From Victivallales bacterium (GTDB lineage Bacteria > Verrucomicrobiota > Lentisphaeria > Oligosphaerales > Oligosphaeraceae): 19,001 bases of DNA. Shown here piece after piece: positions 13,700 through 19,001 of the stretch (positions within the stretch are counted from its first letter, which is position 1; the number at the start of each line of letters is the position of its first letter). Below the pieces are notes generated by a model. The model ran no database searches and was not told the origin of the DNA. It saw only the letters and a program-made list of their open reading frames with translations. Made by a program: the position numbers and the translations under genes. The stretch lies in the NCBI GenBank assembly GCA_900769285.1, contig CAAGGB010000007.1:1-19001 (forward strand), given 5' to 3'.

Positions 13700-15184
13700 A
13701 TGACTGAAGAGACCAAAGATTTTGCCAGCCTGTTTGAAGCGAAAATGGGCGCCATGTCCACGACCATCCAGACGGGAAAGAAAGTCACCGGCAGGATCAT
13801 CCAGATCACCGACAAGACCACCTTCGTCGACCTGGGCGTCCAGTGTGACGGATACCTGGACACCCAGGACCTCAGAAACAACAAGGGCGAGCTCAAATAC
13901 AAGGTCGGCGACGAGATCGAGGCCACCAACATGGGCTGGACCGACGAGGGCTACCACCTCGCCGTCAAGGTCGCCAAGGACATGACCGACGCCGCCGTCG
14001 AGCAGGCGTTCGAGGCCAAGCTCCCCATCGAGGGCAAGGTCCTCGAGGAGCGCAAGGGCGGCTTCGGCGTACAGGTCTCCAGCGCCAAGGGCTTCTGCCC
14101 CTTCTCCCAGATGGACCTCCGCGGCGTCAAGAAGGAGCCCGCCGAGTACATCGGACAGACCTACCTCTTCATGATCACCGAGTACAGCGAGGAGGGCCGC
14201 AACCTCGTCCTCAGCCGCCGCGTCCTCCTCGAGGCCGAGGCCGCCAAGGCCAAGGAGGAGCTCAAGGCCGGACTCAACGTCGGCGACATCCGCGAGGGCC
14301 GCGTCGTCAAGGTCATGCCGTTCGGCGCGTTCGTCGACCTCGGCGGCGGCATCGAGGGCATGGTCCACGTCTCCGAGATGAGCTGGAACCGTGGCGTCAA
14401 CCCCGAGGACATCGTCAAGGAGGGGCAGGACGTCACCGTCAAGATCATCGACCTCGTCTGGGGCGAGGACGGCCGCCGCGACCGCATCGCACTCAGCATC
14501 AAGCAGGTCGCCGGCGACCCCTGGACCCGCATCGGCGACGACCCCGCCTACGCCGAGGGCACCAAGCGCCAGGGACGCGTCGTCCGCCTCGCCGACTTCG
14601 GCGCCTTCATCGAGCTCGAACCCGGCATCGAGGGCCTCGCGCACATCTCCCAGCTCGGCGCCGAGCAGCGCGTCAACCATCCCTCCGAGGTCCTCAAGGA
14701 GGGCCAGGAGGTCGAGGTCACCATCCTCGGCGTCGACACCGAGCGCCGCCGCGTCTCGCTCTGCGTCGGCGAGCCCAAGGTCAAGGACGAGAAACCCGCC
14801 GAGCTCACGCCCGAGCAGGAGCAGGAGGTCGTCGAGCGCGTCAACGTCGGCGAGGTCCTCGAGGGCGAGGTCGAGCTCCTCAAGCCCTTCGGCGTCTTCG
14901 TCAAGCTCCCCAACGGCCAGACCGGCATGGTCCACATCAGCCGCACGCCCTACGGCGGACGCGGCAACGGCAACTCCTCCAGAGCCTTCTTCAAGGCCTA
15001 CCCGCTCCACAGCAAGCTCAAGGTCATCGTCCTCGAGGCCAACGGCGACCGCATCTCCCTCACCCTCCCCGAAACCGTCGAGGCCGAGCAGGAGGCCAAC
15101 CGACTCGAGGCACTCAACGTCAAGGATGAGGGCGACGCCTCCTTCGGCAGCCTCGGTGACCTCTTCGGAGGACTCAATCTCTAA
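13700..15184 (+). CDS. rpsA: 30S ribosomal protein S1, five S1 domains
   Basis: The product has 494 residues with five S1 RNA-binding domains starting near residues 26, 108, 195, 287 and 384. Domain 3 is the most canonical (EGRVVKVMPFGAFVDLGGGIEGMVHVSEM); domains 4 and 5 show FGAFIELEPGIEGLAHIS and FGVFVKLPNGQTGMVHIS. S1 binds mRNA leaders and helps the 30S subunit load, especially on messages without a strong Shine-Dalgarno sequence. E. coli S1 has six domains; five or fewer occur in other phyla. CAGGAAAC, about 10 nt before the ATG, supplies a ribosome binding site. It has its own promoter candidate and is followed by a hairpin-rich gap before grpE. Confidence 0.9.
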   Translation: MTEETKDFASLFEAKMGAMSTTIQTGKKVTGRIIQITDKTTFVDLGVQCDGYLDTQDLRNNKGELKYKVGDEIEATNMGWTDEGYHLAVKVAKDMTDAAVEQAFEAKLPIEGKVLEERKGGFGVQVSSAKGFCPFSQMDLRGVKKEPAEYIGQTYLFMITEYSEEGRNLVLSRRVLLEAEAAKAKEELKAGLNVGDIREGRVVKVMPFGAFVDLGGGIEGMVHVSEMSWNRGVNPEDIVKEGQDVTVKIIDLVWGEDGRRDRIALSIKQVAGDPWTRIGDDPAYAEGTKRQGRVVRLADFGAFIELEPGIEGLAHISQLGAEQRVNHPSEVLKEGQEVEVTILGVDTERRRVSLCVGEPKVKDEKPAELTPEQEQEVVERVNVGEVLEGEVELLKPFGVFVKLPNGQTGMVHISRTPYGGRGNGNSSRAFFKAYPLHSKLKVIVLEANGDRISLTLPETVEAEQEANRLEALNVKDEGDASFGSLGDLFGGLNL

Positions 15185-15206
15185 GCCATCCCCCCCCGCA
15201 CGTGAC

Positions 15207-15244
15207 CGGCACACTGAAGGAAATCAGCACGAAAATCTGTGCCG
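15207..15244 (+). terminator. Hairpin after the S1 gene
   Basis: CGGCACA (15207-15213) pairs with TGTGCCG (15238-15244); an inner CTGA/TCAG stem (15214-15217 with 15224-15227) caps it with loop AGGAAA. There is no T-run, so it may be a weak terminator, an RNA-processing or stabilising structure, or part of the grpE leader. Confidence 0.35.
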
Positions 15245-15308
15245 TCCGTAAAACAAATCCCCCGACGCGTGGTCTAACAGCGCTCCGGAACCAAGGGATT
15301 TGAACCAC

Positions 15309-15352
15309 GAGCTGTCCGAAACGCCCGCCCCACGGGGCGTGTCGGACAGTTC
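15309..15352 (+). promoter_or_regulatory. 17-bp hairpin / inverted repeat upstream of grpE
   Basis: CTGTCCGA (15312-15319) pairs with TCGGACAG (15342-15349), extended outward by three pairs including one G-U. After one A/G mismatch ACGCCC (15321-15326) pairs with GGGCGT (15335-15340), with loop GCCCCACG. It ends 22 nt before the grpE ATG and leaves the AGAGGTG ribosome site outside the stem. It is not a CIRCE element. It could be a terminator for rpsA, an operator or a leader structure. Confidence 0.55.
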
Positions 15353-15374
15353 ATCTTATAAAGAGGTGCATGAC

Positions 15375-16070
15375 ATGACGACTGAAGAACAGGACAAGCA
15401 GGAAGAGCAGACCACCGAACAGCAGACCGCACAGCAGGAGCCCGCGACCGACGAAACCCAGCAGCAGCAGCCACAGGCCGACGACCAGCAGGCCGAGGCC
15501 GCCCAGCCCGCCGCCGAGGCCGAACCGCAGCCCGAGGCCATCGACTACGACGCCAAAATCGCCGAGCTCGAGGACAAGTACCTCCGCTGCCGCGCCGAGT
15601 TCGACAACTACCGCAAGCGCATGGCGCGCGAATTCGGCGAGACCCGCGACGCCGCCAGACGCAACACCGTCTCCGATTTCCTCACCGTCTACGACTACTT
15701 CGCCATGGGCATGGCCTCCATCGACACCGCGCCCAACCTCGACATCCTCAAGCAGGGCATGACCATGATCTGGAACGAATTCCAGAAGGTCCTCGAGGGC
15801 CTCGGCGTCAAGGCCGTCGACAGCGTCGGCAAGCCCTTCGACGTCAAGCTCCACGAGGCCGCCTCGCGCGAGGCCAGCGACACCGTCCCCGAAGGCACCA
15901 TCCTCCGCGAGTGGAAAAAGGCCTTCATGCTCGGCGACAAGCTGCTGCGGCCCGCCGTCGTCGTCGTCAGCGCCGGCCCCGCGGCTCCGGCACAGCCCGC
16001 CGCCGAGGACGCCGACAGCGCCAGCGCGGACACCGCCGCCGAGGGCACCGAGACGACGGCCCAGGGCTGA
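15375..16070 (+). CDS. grpE: GrpE nucleotide-exchange factor
   Basis: The product has 231 residues from ATG 15375, chosen because AGAGGTG lies about 7 nt upstream; the frame extends back to a TTG at 15300 with no support. GrpE is a cytoplasmic dimer that releases ADP from DnaK. Residues 1-65 are an acidic, Gln-rich, disordered tail. Residues ~67-105 form the long dimerising helix (KIAELEDKYLRCRAEFDNYRK in part: AELEDKYLRCRAEFDNYRKR). The beta domain ends with the family hallmark DKLLRPAVVVVS (188-199). A ~30-residue Ala/Glu/Thr-rich C-terminal tail follows, slightly longer than usual. It lies 76 nt before dnaJ with no dnaK between. Confidence 0.93.
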   Translation: MTTEEQDKQEEQTTEQQTAQQEPATDETQQQQPQADDQQAEAAQPAAEAEPQPEAIDYDAKIAELEDKYLRCRAEFDNYRKRMAREFGETRDAARRNTVSDFLTVYDYFAMGMASIDTAPNLDILKQGMTMIWNEFQKVLEGLGVKAVDSVGKPFDVKLHEAASREASDTVPEGTILREWKKAFMLGDKLLRPAVVVVSAGPAAPAQPAAEDADSASADTAAEGTETTAQG

Positions 16071-16129
16071 GAAAGGCGACGGCTCGTCCGCCGCCGACGA
16101 CAGACTGACAGGCAAGGAGAGCAGAGACC

Positions 16130-16137
16130 AGGAGGTG
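16130..16137 (+). promoter_or_regulatory. Strong ribosome binding site of dnaJ
   Basis: AGGAGGTG lies 9 nt before the ATG at 16147. It is the closest match to the anti-Shine-Dalgarno sequence in the window and suggests efficient translation. Confidence 0.7.
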
Positions 16138-16146
16138 TAGCACACT

Positions 16147-17280
16147 ATGGCTGAAGACTATTACAGCTTGCTTGGCGTGGCCAAGGGCGCCAGCGCCGAC
16201 GAGATCAAGAAGGCCTATCGCAAGATGGCCATCAAGTACCACCCCGACCACAACCCCGGCGACAAGAACGCCGAGGAGAAATTCAAGGAAATCAACGAGG
16301 CCTATGCCGTCCTGAGCGACGACAAGAAGCGCCAAATCTACGACCAGGTCGGCCACGAGGCGTTCACCCAGCGCGGCGGCGCCAGCGCCGCCGGCGGTGC
16401 CGGTGGCTTCGGCGGCTTCGGCGGCTTCGGCGACGGCATCGACCTCGAGGACCTCTTCGGCGGCATCTTCGGCGGCGGCGGTCGCCGCGGCCGCAGCGCC
16501 AACCGCCCGCACAAGGGCCAGGATCTCCTCTATCGCCTCGAAATCTCCTTCGAGGACGCCATGTTCGGCACGGACAAGGAGATCACCATCCCGCGCAGCG
16601 CCACCTGCTCCAAGTGCGGCGGCAACGGCTGCGCCCCCGGCACCAGCCGCAAGCCCTGCCCGCGCTGCCACGGCACCGGCCAAATCCAGGTCGGACAGGG
16701 CTTCTTCAACATGATTCAGACCTGCCCCGCCTGCGGCGGCGCCGGCTCCACCATCGAGAAGCCCTGCCCCACCTGCCACGGACAGGGCGAGGTCGAGGAG
16801 CGCAAGAAGCTCAATATCCACATCCCCAGCGGCATCGACCACGAACAGCGCGTCCGCTGCAGCGGACAGGGCGAGCCCGGCTCCAACGGCGGCCCCAGCG
16901 GCGACCTCTACATCGAGGTCCATGTCCGCCCCAGCCCCATCTTCGAGCGCGACGGCGCCAACCTCCGCTGCACCATCCCCATCCCCGTCACCACCGCCAT
17001 CCTCGGCGGCAGCGTCCTCGTCCCCACCCTCAGCGGCCAGAAGGAGCTCACCATCCCCAGAGGCACCCAGACCGGCGCGCAGTTCCGAATGCGCGACATG
17101 GGCGTCCCCATGGAACGCCGAGGACGCGGCGACCTCTACGTCCGCGTCACCGTCGAGACCCCGACCAACCTCTCCGCCGACCAGAAGGCCGCCCTCGAAA
17201 GGCTCCAGAAGAGCGAGTCCGACGCCAACTACCCGAACGCCAGAGCCTTCCGCGACAAGGCCGGCAACTACATGAAATGA
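16147..17280 (+). CDS. dnaJ: DnaJ (Hsp40) chaperone, type I
   Basis: The product has 377 residues, the usual length. The J domain (1-70) carries the HPD motif (32-34) that stimulates DnaK ATPase. A Gly/Phe-rich linker follows (~78-118, with GGFGGFGGFGDG). Four CxxC zinc-binding repeats are intact: C154/C157, C171/C174, C193/C196 and C207/C210. Two C-terminal beta substrate-binding domains and a dimerisation tail complete it (GDLYIEVHVRPSPIFERDG; GRGDLYVRVTVETP). It acts in the cytoplasm, handing unfolded proteins to DnaK with GrpE as exchange factor. It directly follows grpE and is probably co-transcribed with it. A long GC hairpin follows the stop. Confidence 0.96.
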   Translation: MAEDYYSLLGVAKGASADEIKKAYRKMAIKYHPDHNPGDKNAEEKFKEINEAYAVLSDDKKRQIYDQVGHEAFTQRGGASAAGGAGGFGGFGGFGDGIDLEDLFGGIFGGGGRRGRSANRPHKGQDLLYRLEISFEDAMFGTDKEITIPRSATCSKCGGNGCAPGTSRKPCPRCHGTGQIQVGQGFFNMIQTCPACGGAGSTIEKPCPTCHGQGEVEERKKLNIHIPSGIDHEQRVRCSGQGEPGSNGGPSGDLYIEVHVRPSPIFERDGANLRCTIPIPVTTAILGGSVLVPTLSGQKELTIPRGTQTGAQFRMRDMGVPMERRGRGDLYVRVTVETPTNLSADQKAALERLQKSESDANYPNARAFRDKAGNYMK

Positions 17281-17291
17281 CCCCACACCCG

Positions 17292-17327
17292 CACGGCCGC
17301 CAGGAGCAACCCCTCCTGGCGGCCGTG
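17292..17327 (+). terminator. 15-bp perfect hairpin after dnaJ
   Basis: CACGGCCGCCAGGAG (17292-17306) pairs perfectly with CTCCTGGCGGCCGTG (17313-17327), with loop CAACCC, starting 12 nt after the dnaJ stop. The following sequence (ACGGTCTTCATC) is only modestly T-rich. Likely the end of the grpE-dnaJ transcript or a stabilising 3' structure. Confidence 0.7.
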
Positions 17328-17362
17328 ACGGTCTTCATCACCCCTCCGCTCAGCCTCCCACC

Positions 17363-18952
17363 ATGACGACTACGCTCCCTCCCCTCCATGCGCCGCGTCT
17401 GGCGGCACTGCTCCTCGCCACGCTCCTCCTAGGCGCCCTGGCCAACGCCCAGGAACAGCAACAGCAGCCCGCCGCACCCGCCACGGAGACGCGCGAGCAG
17501 ACCATCCAGCGCTGCCTCGTCGCCATGAAGTCACCGGAGGCCCCCGAACGGCGCCGCGCCGTCCTCCTGCTGGCCGTCTACCTCGACGCGCCCGAGGCAC
17601 TGACCGCCATGACCGCCGCCCTCGCCGACCCCGACGCCATCGTGCGCCGCGCCGCGCTCGTCTCCCTCAAGGACGCACAGCCTTTCCCCGAGGACGCACG
17701 CCCGCTCCTCTTCCGCTTGCTGGAGGACCCCGACCTCGACGTCCGCCGCGCCGCCTCCTCCATGCTCGGCCTGGCGATGGGCATCCAGTTCGGCCCCAAC
17801 GTCATCCTCAGCGGCCACGTCCGCCTCCGCGCCGGACGTCCCCTCGCCCAGGAGCCCTGGGGCGCGGAGGCCCTCCGCCATGTCCTCGCCGCCCTCCACG
17901 CCCCCGACGACGTCGTGCGCCGCAATGTCCTCGCCGCCTGCCAGACCTTCGGCATCCCACTCCCGCGACAGGAGGCCAAACGCTTCCTCAACGACCCCGC
18001 GGAGGCCATCCGCCTCGCCGCCATCGCCCTCTACGACGACCTCGACGCACCCATCCCGGAACGCCTCGACGACCTCCAGCCGCTGCTGACCGCCGACGAC
18101 TCGCCGCGCGTCCGACAGCAAATCTGCCTGTTCGCGGAGCGCCTGGGCGACGCGGGCCGACCGCTCCTCCAGCTCGCCCTCGCCGACCGCGACCGCGACG
18201 TCCGCTGGCTGGCCCTCGCGGCGCTCGCCCGCCAGGGCCACGAGGGACTTCTGCCACAGCTTGCCGCCGCCATCCGCGACACGGAGACACCGCAGCCACA
18301 GCGTCTCCGCCTGCTCCGCTGCCTCCACGCCTACGGCCCGCAGGCCATCCCACTCGCCCAGGAACTCGCCGACAGCCACGACTCGCCCGCACTCGCCGCA
18401 GCCGCCCTCCAGCTCCTCGCCACCAACCCCGACGACCTCCCGCAGCCCGAGCCCTTCATCAAGCACCTCGACTCCCCCCACCACGACCTCGCCAACGCCG
18501 CGCTCCTCGGCCTTCGCCGACGCCTCAAGACCCTCACGCCCTCACACTGGAACGCCGTCTTCGCCAGCCGAAACCTCACCGCCCGACGCTTCGCCCTCCA
18601 GTCCGGACTCATGCTCCTCGACGCCCCCCACCGCGACCAGCTTCTCCTCGACGCCTGCCTCGACAGCGACACCGACATCCGCCGACTCGCCCTCGCACGA
18701 CTCTCCGTCCACCGTCCGCCCGAATGGCATGAGATGCTCATCGCCACGCTGGACGACGAGGACCCCGCCATCCGCGACACGGCCGCCGAACAGCTCACGC
18801 GCTTCCCCACCGCCGCCGCCCAGAAGGCGCTCCGCGCCTATCTCCCACAATGCGCCAACGACCGGCTCATCCCGCTTCTGGAGAAAGCCATCAGCCGTCC
18901 GCCCCTCCCCGAACGCTTCCTCCAGCCTCCCCAGCACCCACAACCGAAGTGA
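17363..18952 (+). CDS. Exported HEAT-repeat (PBS-lyase-like) protein
   Basis: The product has 529 residues. A signal peptide (about 1-29, LAALLLATLLLGALANA) is followed by a short Gln-rich stretch (EQQQQP). The rest is helical HEAT-type repeats, recognisable as units with D-x-x-x-x-V-R-R-x-A or similar cores: DPDAIVRRAALVSL, DPDLDVRRAASSML, APDDVVRRNVLAAC, DPAEAIRLAAIALY, DRDRDVRWLALAAL, DSDTDIRRLALARL, DEDPAIRDTAAEQL. Such solenoids are protein-binding scaffolds; no catalytic motif is visible, so no specific function is assigned. It lies 35 nt after the dnaJ hairpin, so it may be a separate unit; no obvious Shine-Dalgarno sequence precedes the ATG. Location would be periplasmic or outer membrane. 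Confidence 0.85.
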   Translation: MTTTLPPLHAPRLAALLLATLLLGALANAQEQQQQPAAPATETREQTIQRCLVAMKSPEAPERRRAVLLLAVYLDAPEALTAMTAALADPDAIVRRAALVSLKDAQPFPEDARPLLFRLLEDPDLDVRRAASSMLGLAMGIQFGPNVILSGHVRLRAGRPLAQEPWGAEALRHVLAALHAPDDVVRRNVLAACQTFGIPLPRQEAKRFLNDPAEAIRLAAIALYDDLDAPIPERLDDLQPLLTADDSPRVRQQICLFAERLGDAGRPLLQLALADRDRDVRWLALAALARQGHEGLLPQLAAAIRDTETPQPQRLRLLRCLHAYGPQAIPLAQELADSHDSPALAAAALQLLATNPDDLPQPEPFIKHLDSPHHDLANAALLGLRRRLKTLTPSHWNAVFASRNLTARRFALQSGLMLLDAPHRDQLLLDACLDSDTDIRRLALARLSVHRPPEWHEMLIATLDDEDPAIRDTAAEQLTRFPTAAAQKALRAYLPQCANDRLIPLLEKAISRPPLPERFLQPPQHPQPK

Positions 18953-19001
18953 AAACCGCGCCGCCACAGCGGGGCCTGTCCCGCACGGCACCCCCGCCGC
19001 C

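Noticed and set aside
12292..15214. Minus-strand open frames of more than 500 codons opposite manA and rpsA
   Set aside because: Their Gly/Glu/Asp/Val-rich products mirror the codon pattern of the real plus-strand genes, which have conserved catalytic or S1 motifs.
15285..15312. tRNA-like T-arm: minus strand reads GGTTCAAATCCC
   Set aside because: Only two pairs flank the TTCAAAT loop in the T-stem, and no matching acceptor, D-arm or anticodon arm can be built on either side. At most a chance match or old fragment.
15300..15374. Upstream TTG start giving grpE 25 extra residues
   Set aside because: The extension is encoded by the hairpin region, has no ribosome site and no GrpE-like sequence; ATG 15375 has AGAGGTG at good spacing.

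Overview
The window comes from a high-GC Gram-negative bacterium, most likely of the PVC superphylum and probably Lentisphaerota. The best clue is the partial pseudopilin at the left edge. Its N-terminus (FTLIELLVVIAIIAILAAM, with no glycine before the Phe) and its H-X9-DG motif are of the type found in very large numbers in Lentisphaerota and related PVC bacteria. An outer-membrane factor, several signal peptides and an intact grpE-dnaJ pair fit a diderm cell. The phylum call is inference from motifs, not a tree.

Layout. Positions 1-659 (minus) hold the truncated pseudopilin, with a good sigma70-type promoter. A 327-base divergent intergenic region rich in small palindromes follows, then an AraC-family regulator (987-1814, plus). 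After it comes a ~100-nt sequence that can fold into a three-way junction ending in a T-run (1842-1942). Next is a four-gene plus-strand operon (1984-9541): an 871-residue protein made of two HlyD/MacA-type adaptors fused in tandem, a separate third adaptor, a MacB-type ABC transporter and a TolC-type outer-membrane factor. This is a complete tripartite efflux or secretion machine with an unusual adaptor composition, and it is the most interesting part of the window.

Positions 9551-11340 look like an accessory insertion. A minus-strand AlbA_2/HATPase/winged-helix gene (9664-11214) is bracketed by copies of an exact 20-bp repeat and by a long inverted repeat. The gene contains a 21-bp in-frame tandem repeat. 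Next to it is a secreted, Lys/Glu-rich coiled-coil protein of unknown function (11364-12134, minus).

The right half is housekeeping on the plus strand: class I mannose-6-phosphate isomerase (12361-13560), ribosomal protein S1 with five S1 domains (13700-15184), grpE (15375-16070), dnaJ (16147-17280, followed by a 15-bp hairpin), and an exported HEAT-repeat protein (17363-18952). Several intergenic hairpins and plausible promoters are annotated. No rRNA, acceptable tRNA, CRISPR array or transposase was seen.
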